Positions 1 to 9,088 of a DNA stretch of 64,000 bases are shown one piece after another (position 1 is the stretch's first letter; each line of letters opens with the position of its first letter). The stretch covers positions 1 to 64,000 of the forward strand of contig CAKQEP010000007.1 in assembly GCA_934230325.1 (NCBI GenBank), written 5' to 3'. Below the pieces are notes generated by a model. That model had not been told where the DNA came from. It saw nothing but the letters and a program-made list of their open reading frames with translations, and did not search any database. The stretch is from an uncultured Clostridia bacterium (GTDB lineage Bacteria; Bacillota; Clostridia; Christensenellales; CAG-314). The position numbers and the translations under genes were made by a program.

Positions 1-1
1 C

Positions 2-3000
2 GCGGCATACGACAAAACGACGTTGGATACTCCCGCCAACCTGACTCTTTACGCGCAGTGGACGGCAAACAAGTACATAATATCGCTTGACCTGCAAGGC
101 GGAGAGTTGTCGGAAGGGGGCTGCGTTCAAAACGAGATGACTTTTGACAGCGAATTTAAACTTCCCGTGCCCAAAGATTCTTCCAACATAAAGATATTTG
201 CGGGGTGGTCTACGAGCGTCACGGGCGAGGTGTTGTTGACCGACCAAAACGGCAAAGGAAAAGGCAACTGGGAGATACCGCAAAGCGTAACTTTGTACGC
301 AATTTTTGTTAACGTATACGAGTTTTCGCTTTCTGCAGACGGAAACGGGTACGCTTTGAATGCAACAAACAACAATATTGCGCTTATCACGGAAATCACT
401 TTGCCGTCGATGTACGAAGGGTTGGCGGTGACGGAAATCAACGCAAACGCCTTTAAAAATGCAAACCTTAAAGTGATAAACCTGCCCGACACGTTGCAGT
501 ACGTAGAGTTGGGTTTAAACGGCGCGTACACGGCGGGTTCTGCTTTTTACGGCTGCTATAGGGTAGAAGCGATAAACGTATATTACGTGCGCGGAAATCA
601 CGAGAGAAAATACGCGTCTTGTGACGGCGCGTTGTTCTGTCAAAACGAATACGTCGGCGGCGCAGAAATCAAAGCGATACCGTACGTCGCAACGGAGTAC
701 TCCGTTCCGTATTCCTTAGAAGTCAACGTCGGCGGCGCAGCGGGCGTTGAAACGTGGGTGGTGAGAGCCGTTTCTGCCAACGCTTTCAACTCCAACGTCA
801 AAACGGTGACGATTGCTTCATCTGTAATTTTGGCGCAAAGAAGGGCGTTTCACAACTGCGCAAATCTTACGACGGTGATTTTTGACACCAAAAACCACGT
901 CGACGGCGACCTTCTCAAGCTGGAAGACGGCGCGTTTTACGGCAGAACCGCTTTGACGTCGGTCACGTTGCCTTCTTGGACGGCGGCGATAAATGCGGAC
1001 AAATTTTTCAGATGTCCCAACCTTGCGACGGTAAACGTTGCGGAAGAAAATGGAGCGTATTCTTCCGTTGACGGAATGGTCACAAACGCAAGCAAAGACG
1101 TCATAGTTTACGTTCCCAAAGGGCGTAGCGGGGATATAGTTTTGCCGTCGCAAATAAGCGTAGTCGGCGGTCACGCCTTTGAAAATTGCGTATTGCTCGG
1201 CAAGGTCACGATAGGCGGATTTGTCACGGAAATAGGAGAATCGGCGTTTGCGTTTTGCAAAGGCGCAGACTTTGGCATTGAGTTTGCGGGCGGCGCGAGC
1301 GACGGAAAACTCAAAATATGCGAAAAAGCCTTTTACGGTTGCAATTATTTAAAACAACTTACGCTTGCGCCCAACGTATATTCGATAGCCGCGCACGCTT
1401 TTGGCGGAAACAAATCCCTTAAAGCCGTGACGGTCAATAGCGTAGGAGAAGGCGGCGCGCTCGATTTTGCTGCTTACGCTTTTGCCGACGTAAAAGTTGC
1501 GGATAGGTACGAATACAACGTTGACACGCTCGTAATAGGTGCTGCCGTTCCTACGTTTGACGTGATAAAGGTGTTTGGCGAAAAATTGATAAATCTTTCC
1601 GTTGACAACGCCAACTCCAACTACAAGTCTAAAGACAATGTTTTGTACGACGTAGAAACGACCAAAATAATATTCTATCCCAAAAACAAGGCGGGAGAAT
1701 ACGTTGTTCCCGATACGGTGACTGCGATAACGGAAAACTTGTTTGCGGATCGCGTGTTGCTCACCGTGATAACGATAGGAAAATCGGTAGAAACGATAGA
1801 AAGCAACGCTTTTGCTCGTTGTTACGCTTTGACGGAAGTTAAATTTGCGGAAAACTGCGTCGTTGCCACGATACAAAACTACGCTTTTAGAGATTGCGCA
1901 AACTTAAAGAAGATAGTGTTGCCGTCAAAACTCAACGCTTTGGGTACTTCGGGAGAAGATTTGCTCGTATTTGAAGGTTGCAACGCGCTAAAGTCCGTCG
2001 GCATAGCGGCGGGCAACGCAAAGTTTGTTGCGGAAAACGATATTTTGTACGGTTTGGACGAAAGCGGCAACAAAACGGAACTCATTGCGTCTTTTGCCGA
2101 AACCGCACAAGACGGCGTTGTGGATTTGCCGCAAACTTTGACCAAGATAGCGACAAAGGCGTTTGCGGGCAAAACCGAAATAAAAGAAATAAGATTTTCT
2201 CACGGCATTTCCGATTCTTTGGTTATCGGTGACGAAGCGTTTGCTCAATGCGTCAATCTCGAAAAGGTAGATTTGCCCAAAAACGTAACCCGTATAGGAA
2301 ACAGAGCGTTTTTAGGTTGCGCCAAACTTACGGCGATAACGATTCCCGAAACGGTGGAGTACGTAGGCGCGCAAGCCTTTGCAAACTGTCTGACGTTGGC
2401 TACCGTCACGTTTGTCCCTGCGACGGATATTGCGGCGGCAAAAGAACTCGTATTTGCCGCGCCCGAATCGGCTGCGTCTGCAGGCGACACCGACGGCAGA
2501 ATTTTTGCAAATACGGCGATAACGGAAATGTCGTTGCCGGAAAGAGTCAAGACGTTGTCGACCTTCCTTTTTGTCGACTGCAACTCGCTGGTTACGTTAA
2601 ACGTGCCTGCGTCGGTAAGCGCGACGGGAGAAAGAGTTTTTAACGCCGCTTTAAACGCAAGAAAATACAAGGGAAGTTTGACCACCGTCAACTTTGCGCC
2701 GGAAATATCCTTAAAATTGATAAACAGTTATACTTTCTGCGGCGTAAAAACGCTGACAAACTTCACTATTCCCGATTCCGTCGAGCAGATAGGTATAGGT
2801 GCGTTTCAGTATTGCTTGTCGATAGACTCGATACATTTTGGCAAAAATATCAAAAGAATTTTCGGGTACGCTTTCAACAACTGTTCAAACCTTAAAACGG
2901 TGACCTTTGACAAGGACATCAACCTTAAAATCAACGACGCTATCTTTGAAAACACCGCAATCGAAAGCATTGAGTTGCCCAAAAACGTAAAAGCCATCAA

Positions 3001-5860
3001 CTTTGAAAACTGCGCGCAACTCACCGAAATCAAATTCCCTTACGGAACAAGACTTTCCACCATAAGCGCGGGCGCGTTTAGGGGGTGCGAATCTTTGACT
3101 TCTTTCACTATTCCCGATTCCGTCATGGTTATCGGTGACGAAGCGTTTGGCGAAGGTTGCGGCATTCAAGCGTTGGAGATACCCTACGGCATAGAAGAAC
3201 TCGGCAGCGAGGACGGTCAAGCCGTATTCGGCGGCGCGCTCAAACGTTTGGTTTTGCCCGCCACAATCAGCATATTGTACGACGGGGTTGCCGCAGCGGC
3301 TACTGAACTCGAAGAAGTAGTGTTTAAAACTTTCACGGCGGAAGAGGCGAAAAACGAAGGTTACGCTGCGATGGAAGGCAAGAGTAAGTTGTCGGAAATA
3401 CAACAATACGCCTTTATTTACTGTTACGCGTTAAAAAAGGTCGTATTCCCCGAGTGCGTGGACTACGACGCTAATCCGATAGAAATAAAAATTCATCCCA
3501 AAGCGTTTGACTCATGCAAAGGAGTAACGGAAGTCTATTTGTCTTCTTCGGCAAGAAACGTCGGCGACTGGATGTATCAGTTTGCAAACCTTAAGACGGT
3601 CAATATTGCCGCAAACCACCCGAGTTATCGACTTAACGCGGAGGGAACGGTCATAGTCAGCAAGGCGCACGGCGGCGCGATTTATGCTCTCGGCGAAGTC
3701 GGAGAAGAATACGTCGTTCCCGCAAAATGCGTCGGAATCAGCGCGTACGCCTTCCAAAACAAAAAGCAACTCAAAACGGTGTATTTGCCCGACGTAACCA
3801 AAAACATTTCCGCCAACGCGTTTAGCGGCTGCGATAATCTCCAAAAAGTCGTCTTTTATCAAACAAAAGAGGAAACCGACGGCGGCGTTACGGTGAGAGT
3901 GCCCGTTTACCAAGACGACGGCGTGACGCTTGAACCCGCCGTTGCGATAGAATTGACTACGATAGCAAGCGGCGCGTTTAAAAATTGCGTCAAACTCAAC
4001 GGGTTTGTCATACCCGCCAAAGTGACTACCATCGGCGTGTCTGCGTTTGAAGGGTGCACGGCGTTGACGACGATTGAAATCCCCGCAAGCGTAAACAGTA
4101 TAGGTTCGTGCGCCTTTAAAGGCTGTTCTGCTCTTGCGAGCGCAACGATAAACGTCCCGCTCACCGTAGAAAATACCAACGTAAAGGACCAAATCTTTGC
4201 AAAGTGTACCGCTTTGACAAACGTAACTTTTGCGGCGGGTACTACTCTTGTTCCCAACCAAATGTTTGAAGGTTGCTCGGCTTTGACGAGCGTCGTTATC
4301 CCCGACACCGTAGAAAAAATAGGGTTGAGTGCCTTTAAAGAATCGGCGCTGACGACGATTGCAATCCCCGCAAGCGTAAAGTATATAGAAAAAACAGCCT
4401 TTTCCGGATGCAAATCGTTGGCGAGCGTCAACTTTAAAGTCGGTTCTCAACTCGTATATGCCGACGATAAAGCCTTTGAAAAAACAAGCAGCCTTTTGGC
4501 GATTGATTTTTCTTATTGCGTCAATATGACTTATTTGGGAATGAGAGCCTTTGCGCTTTCCGCCGTCACAAAGGTAACGCTGTCGGATAGCGTCGTAGAA
4601 ATTACCGGTCTTAAAGGCACTACGGCGTCTGCGGGTAGCAGCGAGGCTTGCACCTTTGAAGACTGCTTGGCACTTGCAGAAGTTTACCTGCCGAGAAACC
4701 TCAAAGGTATAGGCTGGGGAACCTTTAAAAATTGTTCCGCTCTCACAAAGCTGGTTTACAACGGCTACGAGGGGGAGGAAACGTTTGTGTTGCCCGAAAC
4801 GGTCGAGTTTGTCGGTTATGCCGCTTTTGAAAATTGCGGGTTTAAATTTGCCGACGTGTCCGTGATAGAAAACGCCGACGGCTTTGGACTTTCTGCGAGA
4901 AACGGAAGTTCGGCGTTTAAAAACTGTGCGGCGTTGGAAGTCGTCGTTTTAAACAACCGTTTAGGCAAAATCCCCGCAAATATGTTTGAAGGCTGTTCGG
5001 CGTTAAAAGAGTTGGATTTGTCCGACTTCGCAAACTTGACGGAAATATCTGATTACGCATTTTATCGCTCAGGGTTGGCGACCGTTGCTTTGCCGACGGC
5101 GTTGCAAGTAGTGGGCGAAAGCGCATTTGAAGAAACAAAAATTACCGAAATCGCTTTGCCGTACACCGTCAGCACGCTAAAAGCGTGGGCGTTTGCCTCT
5201 ACCCCGCTTAAATCCGTGTCCTTGACAAGCGTTTATGCATTGGGCGAATATGCGTTTTACGGCTGCTCCGAGTTGAACGACGTTGCTCTTTCCGCCGCGC
5301 TTACAGAAATCCCCGCAAGCGCGTTTGAAGGTTGCGCCGCTTTAAAAAATATCGAATTGCCGGATATGATTATGAGTATCGGCGTAAAAGCCTTTGCAAA
5401 CAGCGGACTTACGGAAATCACGTTGCCGTCGTGGTTGTTTAAGATGGGCGGCGCAGTCACGGAAACGTTGACCGCAGCAACGGAGTCATACGCCTTTGCG
5501 GGTTGCAAAGACCTTAAGACCGTCACCGTACTCAGCCAAAACTTTGTAGGATTCGGAGCGCACGCCTTTGACGGATGCTCGGCGTTGGAAAGCATTGCCT
5601 TGCCCGCAAGCACAAAGGTCATAGGTAACGGAGCCTTTGCAAACAGCGGACTTAAGAGCGTGGAAATAGGCGCGGCAGTAGAAGAAATAGGGGCGGGAGC
5701 GTTTGAAAACTGCGCCGCACTCACAACCTTTGTCGTGGCCGAAACAAACGCCAAATACGGATTAAACGCCGACGGCGCGCTTATCGAAAAAGAAACGGGC
5801 GAAGTCGTAGCCACACCCGCTACACCCGCCGCAAGCGAAGGCAAAGTAGAAGGAAAATAA
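2..5860 (+). CDS. Giant BspA-like leucine-rich-repeat surface protein (5' end cut by window)
   Basis: The open frame runs in from the left edge, so the true start and any signal peptide lie outside; the TTG at 23 is only an internal codon. The first visible residues (AAYDKTTLDTPANLTLYAQW) are the end of an InlB/Flg_new-type beta repeat (LTLYAQW). From about residue 110 onward the protein is almost entirely LRR_5/BspA-type repeats of about 23 residues with the pattern IGxxAFxxCxxLxxVxIPxSVxxIG, dozens in a row, interrupted by short beta inserts. BspA-type proteins are secreted adhesins or binding scaffolds. The C terminus ends in an Ala/Thr/Pro/Lys-rich tail with no LPxTG motif or membrane helix, so any anchor must be upstream. 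It is followed by a strong terminator. The ligand cannot be deduced. The same repeat type recurs in the protease at 33861. Confidence 0.9.
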   Translation, partial: AAYDKTTLDTPANLTLYAQWTANKYIISLDLQGGELSEGGCVQNEMTFDSEFKLPVPKDSSNIKIFAGWSTSVTGEVLLTDQNGKGKGNWEIPQSVTLYAIFVNVYEFSLSADGNGYALNATNNNIALITEITLPSMYEGLAVTEINANAFKNANLKVINLPDTLQYVELGLNGAYTAGSAFYGCYRVEAINVYYVRGNHERKYASCDGALFCQNEYVGGAEIKAIPYVATEYSVPYSLEVNVGGAAGVETWVVRAVSANAFNSNVKTVTIASSVILAQRRAFHNCANLTTVIFDTKNHVDGDLLKLEDGAFYGRTALTSVTLPSWTAAINADKFFRCPNLATVNVAEENGAYSSVDGMVTNASKDVIVYVPKGRSGDIVLPSQISVVGGHAFENCVLLGKVTIGGFVTEIGESAFAFCKGADFGIEFAGGASDGKLKICEKAFYGCNYLKQLTLAPNVYSIAAHAFGGNKSLKAVTVNSVGEGGALDFAAYAFADVKVADRYEYNVDTLVIGAAVPTFDVIKVFGEKLINLSVDNANSNYKSKDNVLYDVETTKIIFYPKNKAGEYVVPDTVTAITENLFADRVLLTVITIGKSVETIESNAFARCYALTEVKFAENCVVATIQNYAFRDCANLKKIVLPSKLNALGTSGEDLLVFEGCNALKSVGIAAGNAKFVAENDILYGLDESGNKTELIASFAETAQDGVVDLPQTLTKIATKAFAGKTEIKEIRFSHGISDSLVIGDEAFAQCVNLEKVDLPKNVTRIGNRAFLGCAKLTAITIPETVEYVGAQAFANCLTLATVTFVPATDIAAAKELVFAAPESAASAGDTDGRIFANTAITEMSLPERVKTLSTFLFVDCNSLVTLNVPASVSATGERVFNAALNARKYKGSLTTVNFAPEISLKLINSYTFCGVKTLTNFTIPDSVEQIGIGAFQYCLSIDSIHFGKNIKRIFGYAFNNCSNLKTVTFDKDINLKINDAIFENTAIESIELPKNVKAINFENCAQLTEIKFPYGTRLSTISAGAFRGCESLTSFTIPDSVMVIGDEAFGEGCGIQALEIPYGIEELGSEDGQAVFGGALKRLVLPATISILYDGVAAAATELEEVVFKTFTAEEAKNEGYAAMEGKSKLSEIQQYAFIYCYALKKVVFPECVDYDANPIEIKIHPKAFDSCKGVTEVYLSSSARNVGDWMYQFANLKTVNIAANHPSYRLNAEGTVIVSKAHGGAIYALGEVGEEYVVPAKCVGISAYAFQNKKQLKTVYLPDVTKNISANAFSGCDNLQKVVFYQTKEETDGGVTVRVPVYQDDGVTLEPAVAIELTTIASGAFKNCVKLNGFVIPAKVTTIGVSAFEGCTALTTIEIPASVNSIGSCAFKGCSALASATINVPLTVENTNVKDQIFAKCTALTNVTFAAGTTLVPNQMFEGCSALTSVVIPDTVEKIGLSAFKESALTTIAIPASVKYIEKTAFSGCKSLASVNFKVGSQLVYADDKAFEKTSSLLAIDFSYCVNMTYLGMRAFALSAVTKVTLSDSVVEITGLKGTTASAGSSEACTFEDCLALAEVYLPRNLKGIGWGTFKNCSALTKLVYNGYEGEETFVLPETVEFVGYAAFENCGFKFADVSVIENADGFGLSARNGSSAFKNCAALEVVVLNNRLGKIPANMFEGCSALKELDLSDFANLTEISDYAFYRSGLATVALPTALQVVGESAFEETKITEIALPYTVSTLKAWAFASTPLKSVSLTSVYALGEYAFYGCSELNDVALSAALTEIPASAFEGCAALKNIELPDMIMSIGVKAFANSGLTEITLPSWLFKMGGAVTETLTAATESYAFAGCKDLKTVTVLSQNFVGFGAHAFDGCSALESIALPASTKVIGNGAFANSGLKSVEIGAAVEEIGAGAFENCAALTTFVVAETNAKYGLNADGALIEKETGEVVATPATPAASEGKVEGK

Positions 5861-5905
5861 ACTCTCTCGTTTGCTTTTATGCAAACAAAATCAAAAAAAC
5901 CAACG

Positions 5906-5940
5906 GTTTACCCCGCAGTACTCTGCGGGGTAAACTTTTT
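5906..5940 (+). terminator. Rho-independent terminator after the LRR protein
   Basis: Perfect 13-bp stem (5906-5918 with 5923-5935, arm GTTTACCCCGCAG), 4-nt loop, then TTTTT. It closes the gene ending at 5860. Confidence 0.9.
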
Positions 5941-6197
5941 CCTTATGGTGACAATTAAAGCACCGTGCAGAAATTCAAAGCGCCCTCGCAACGCAATCTT
6001 TTTGCCGTTTTGGTTTTATTTTAAAAAGGGTCGCGCCTTTTTGTACTATTGGATTGGCACAGATTCCGCGCCCGCTTTTGATATTGGAGAAATCGGTGTA
6101 CTGCGGTACTGGAAATTTGCCTGCAAAGCCACTATCGAGTGGAATTATCAAGCGGCATAAAACAACCGTAACAAAAGGTAAAACTTAAAACCAAGAC

Positions 6198-6227
6198 AAA
6201 AGCGGAGCGAAAATCGCTCCGCTTTTT
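6198..6227 (+). terminator. Second terminator-like hairpin
   Basis: Stem AGCGGAGCGA (6201-6210) pairs with 6214-6223 across a 3-nt loop; an A-run precedes and TTTTT follows, so it could work on either strand. The 340 bases between 5860 and 6198 hold no gene I can support. Confidence 0.7.
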
Positions 6228-6313
6228 GTATGCGGCGGCGTTGCGGTAACATTTGACAGCGTTGCCGTATCGCTTGACGGCGTTGCGGTGGCGCGACGGT
6301 AAACGATATTTAG

Positions 6314-6342
6314 TAGACTAATTTATAAAAACATGCTAAAAT
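6314..6342 (+). promoter_or_regulatory. Promoter of the 6390 gene
   Basis: TAGACT (6314-6319), 17-nt spacer, extended -10 TGC-TAAAAT (6334-6342). Predicted start near 6349 leaves a leader of about 40 nt with a GGAGGG ribosome-binding site. Confidence 0.55.
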
Positions 6343-6389
6343 ATTTATCATTTGCGTAAAAAAACCATTTAAAACGGAGGGAAAATAAT

Positions 6390-6971
6390 ATGGTTGCTAA
6401 AGAAACAAAATCAGAATGTGAAGTTGAAAACAAATTTACGGACCGATTAGAACAAATAAAGGCAGACGTAGAAAAGTACGTTATCGAGCATTTGGATACG
6501 CCAAAATTTTTAGAATCGGATGAAGAGTGCGAAGCGGAAATGGCGTCCGTCTCTTATTGTTATTGCTTTGACAATATAATAGATATACCCTCTAAAAAAA
6601 TCAAATCGCTTAGCGGGGTTTTTGATAGTATAGACGACACTTTTCAACAATCGATGTTTTTTCATATCGAGTCTAAGGGAATGGACGAAGTAGAAGTTTA
6701 CAACAGAGCCCATATGGACAGGCGGTTGTTTTCTAAAATAAGGTTGGACGTCAATTTCAAACCGAGCAGAAAAACGGCGATTTGCATTTGTTTCGGGTTG
6801 ATGTTGAACTTAGACGAAACGATTGATTTGCTCAAAAAAGCGGGATACGTTTTATCTCATTCTTCAAAAGCCGATTTAATAATAGAGTATTTTATCGAGA
6901 AAAAAGAATACGACTTGAATATATTAAATCAGGTGTTGTACGAATACGGAGAACCGACGCTTTACATCTAA
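6390..6971 (+). CDS. Hypothetical protein with C-terminal HTH-like region, paired with VWA protein
   Basis: A 193-residue soluble protein. The N-terminal 100 residues are charged and of unrecognised fold. Residues about 105-170 (RRLFSKIR, then KPSRKTAICICFGLMLNLDE, then LLKKAGYVLS) resemble the XRE-like helical module often seen next to VWA proteins in Clostridia: a start helix, 'KPSK-TA' turn and 'LxLDET-DLLxxAGY' helices. This suggests nucleic-acid or protein binding, but the assignment is from family memory, not from an alignment. The start has AACGGAGGGAAAATAATATG. The VWA gene follows after 80 nt on the same strand, so the two probably act together, perhaps in a stress or signalling unit. 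Confidence 0.75.
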   Translation: MVAKETKSECEVENKFTDRLEQIKADVEKYVIEHLDTPKFLESDEECEAEMASVSYCYCFDNIIDIPSKKIKSLSGVFDSIDDTFQQSMFFHIESKGMDEVEVYNRAHMDRRLFSKIRLDVNFKPSRKTAICICFGLMLNLDETIDLLKKAGYVLSHSSKADLIIEYFIEKKEYDLNILNQVLYEYGEPTLYI

Positions 6972-7014
6972 AAAATGTCGCATTTATTGCGACCAAATCC
7001 GTTAAACTTTATAG

Positions 7015-7020
7015 TATAAT
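7015..7020 (+). promoter_or_regulatory. Possible -10 element for the VWA gene
   Basis: Consensus TATAAT 32 nt upstream of the VWA start codon. The best -35-like match, TTGCGA at 6988, is 21 nt away, so the promoter is uncertain; the gene may also be read through from 6390. Confidence 0.35.
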
Positions 7021-7051
7021 CTCTTTGAAAATAAAATAAGGAGGTTTCTAA

Positions 7052-7708
7052 ATGAAACAAAATTTAACGGAATTAGTATTTGTATTAGACAAAAGCGGCT
7101 CAATGGCAGGGTTGGAATCCGATACTATCGGCGGTTATAATTCCTTACTCGAAAAGCAAAAGAAAGAGGAGGGCGAAGCAGTGGTTTCTACGGTGCTTTT
7201 TAATGATGAAGTTGACCTGATTCACGATAGAGTTAACCTTTCTCAAATCGAAAAACTTACCGACAAAGAGTACTTTGTCGGCGGGTGTACGGCATTACTC
7301 GACGCTGTTGGCACAACTATTAAACGCGTCAATAAAATTCGCAAAGAACTTAAAGAGGAATATATTCCGAGCAAAACGCTGTTTGTAATTATTACGGACG
7401 GGTATGAAAACGCTTCGAAAGAGTATTCCTACCAAAAAATCAAAGAAATGATACAAAAGCAAAAAGAAGCGGGTTGGGAATTTATTTTTTTGGGCGCAAA
7501 TATCGACGCAATTGAAGAAGCGTCCAAAGTCGGTATCAGCGAAGATATGGCAGTCAGTTATTGTTGCGACCCTATCGGCGTGGATATGAACTATCGTGCG
7601 CTTGATTACGCTATTTCATCGATGCGTGAAACGGGCAAGGTGGAAGAAAGTTGGTCTTGCAAAATCAGAAGGGATTTTGACAAAAGAGGAAAAAAAGGCG
7701 CAAAATAA
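7052..7708 (+). CDS. VWA-domain protein (TerY-like)
   Basis: A 218-residue single von Willebrand factor A domain with an intact MIDAS metal site: DKSGS (Asp13, Ser15, Ser17), Thr80 in GGCTALLD and Asp116 in IITDGYEN. No signal peptide or membrane segment, so it is cytoplasmic. VWA proteins of this type bind partner proteins through a divalent cation and resemble TerY of tellurite/stress operons; no ter genes are present here. Strong ribosome-binding site (AAGGAGGTTTCTAAATG). Upstream neighbour is the HTH-like gene at 6390, and a terminator follows directly. The exact function is unknown. Confidence 0.85.
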   Translation: MKQNLTELVFVLDKSGSMAGLESDTIGGYNSLLEKQKKEEGEAVVSTVLFNDEVDLIHDRVNLSQIEKLTDKEYFVGGCTALLDAVGTTIKRVNKIRKELKEEYIPSKTLFVIITDGYENASKEYSYQKIKEMIQKQKEAGWEFIFLGANIDAIEEASKVGISEDMAVSYCCDPIGVDMNYRALDYAISSMRETGKVEESWSCKIRRDFDKRGKKGAK

Positions 7709-7794
7709 GGTACTGACGACGACGCCGTTGCAACTGCCGCTTTAAATTTTTTGGTCGCAAAAAAATCCTAAAAATGTTTTTTACGGTGACAGAC

Positions 7795-7829
7795 AAGCCC
7801 GAAACGATTGTTTCGGGCTTGGTTTTTTT
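7795..7829 (+). terminator. Terminator after the VWA gene
   Basis: Stem AAGCCCGAAAC (7795-7805) pairs perfectly with 7810-7820, 4-nt loop, followed by GG and TTTTTTT. Confidence 0.9.
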
Positions 7830-7876
7830 GTTTTTAGTTTTTTGTTTTTGTTGTCGTAAAAATATCGGTTTGATTT

Positions 7877-8563
7877 TTAGTAACCTCTCAAGGCTACGTG
7901 TTTGATTTTTTTGGAAAGAATATCGGCAAATTGCTCTGCCGTCGATTTGTCTACCGCACAAAGTCCTTGTTGCAAACAACCGTGACTGTCGTCAAACTTT
8001 TGCAAAAACATTTTTTGCGCGCCGTCCAAAAGTTGCGCCATATCGGTTATGCTTTTTTGGTCGTGAAATTGTTTGACGAGAGTGGTGCGAAATTCGTAAG
8101 GTACGACGTTTTGTTTCAAAAAATTTATACTTGCGGTTATCTCGTCGATATTGACGGGTTTGCCCGCCGTTTGCGAATATTTTTCAAGGCTGTTTTTTAC
8201 GTCCATAGCGACGTAATCGACAAGCCCGTCATTTACCAAGCAAACGAGTTTTTTGCTGTCCGAGCCGTTTGTGTCCAACTTGACGGAAAGTCCGATTTTT
8301 TTGATTTTTGCGGCAAAATCCGCAAGGTCGGGCATAAGGGTAGGTTCGCCGCCGCTTATAACTATGCCGTCAAGCATTTTTTTGCGCAATTCGACGTACT
8401 CCAACACTTCCCGCTCGGGAATCTCCGTCAGACGCGTACCGTTTACCAAGTCAAAGTTGTGGCAAAACGGGCAAGCAAAATTGCAACCTGCGGTAAAGAC
8501 CGTGCAAGCGAGTTTGTCGTCGTAATCGACCATCGACAATTTTTCTAAACCGAAAATTTTCAT
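7877..8563 (-). CDS. nrdG: Radical SAM activating enzyme, anaerobic ribonucleotide reductase type (NrdG-like)
   Basis: A 228-residue radical SAM protein with CNFACPFC (Cys27, Cys31, Cys34) binding the 4Fe-4S cluster and an SGGEPTL motif for S-adenosylmethionine. Size and the LxxLxxxRxxLDGIVISGGEP layout fit the activases of anaerobic ribonucleoside-triphosphate reductase, which make the glycyl radical on NrdD. No nrdD lies in the window, so the partner must be elsewhere and a different glycyl-radical partner is possible. There is no ribosome-binding site: the predicted transcription start coincides with the ATG (see the promoter entry), so the mRNA may be leaderless. Convergent with the VWA gene. 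Confidence 0.8.
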   Translation of the reverse strand: MKIFGLEKLSMVDYDDKLACTVFTAGCNFACPFCHNFDLVNGTRLTEIPEREVLEYVELRKKMLDGIVISGGEPTLMPDLADFAAKIKKIGLSVKLDTNGSDSKKLVCLVNDGLVDYVAMDVKNSLEKYSQTAGKPVNIDEITASINFLKQNVVPYEFRTTLVKQFHDQKSITDMAQLLDGAQKMFLQKFDDSHGCLQQGLCAVDKSTAEQFADILSKKIKHVALRGY

Positions 8564-8569
8564 AGTTTT

Positions 8570-8598
8570 AGTTTAACACATATTGCGACAAAACGCAA
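8570..8598 (-). promoter_or_regulatory. Promoter of nrdG-like gene, predicted leaderless
   Basis: On the minus strand: TTGCGT (8593-8598), 17-nt spacer, extended -10 TGT-TAAACT (-10 at 8570-8575). Seven bases after the -10 is the A of the ATG at 8563. Confidence 0.45.
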
Positions 8599-8617
8599 AC
8601 CGACGGCGTTGTAAATA

Positions 8618-9088
8618 TCAAAATTCTACGGGTTTCCACCCGTATTTTTGGCACAAGTAATCAAAAATTGCCTGCGTTTTTTTGGTTTTGTCAAACTCTA
8701 TGGTATTTGATTTGTCAGCCGTTTTGTTTTTGTCGGTGACCTTTACCGTACTGATAAAATATTTTTCGTACGCCGTTTGAGTGACTGCCATACTCATTTT
8801 TCCGACGGAAAGCACGTCTTTAAACTCGATTTTAAACCCCATTCTAAACGCCGATACTATTTGTATGTAGTCGTCAGTCACCTTTACTCTTTTGTAAAGG
8901 TCCTTTTTGTAAAAGTTGTACCCCATAGTCGCCGCGATAAACAGCAATCCGCCCGCGCCGATTGCAACGCGCACGAGGGTGATTTTGTCGTAAACTGCGG
9001 CAAAGACGACGCAGATTACCGCGCACAATGCGTTTACTATTAGCGACGTGACCGAAAGTGCGTTTTTAAAAAACGTTTTGTTTATCAT
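8618..9088 (-). CDS. Small membrane protein with PH-like C-terminal part
   Basis: A 156-residue protein with two N-terminal membrane helices (about residues 13-32 and 38-57) and a soluble beta-rich remainder ending in an amphipathic helix (TQAIFDYLCQKYGW). The architecture resembles bacterial PH-domain or YcxB-type membrane proteins, of which another example sits at 25898. Its ATG overlaps the stop of the RadC-like gene by four bases (ATGA), with GGAG 8 nt upstream, so the two are translated together. No function can be assigned. Confidence 0.7.
   Translation of the reverse strand: MINKTFFKNALSVTSLIVNALCAVICVVFAAVYDKITLVRVAIGAGGLLFIAATMGYNFYKKDLYKRVKVTDDYIQIVSAFRMGFKIEFKDVLSVGKMSMAVTQTAYEKYFISTVKVTDKNKTADKSNTIEFDKTKKTQAIFDYLCQKYGWKPVEF

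Noticed and set aside
5879..6160. 93-codon ORF after the LRR gene
   Set aside because: It begins before and runs through a strong terminator hairpin, has no ribosome-binding site and no recognisable protein character.
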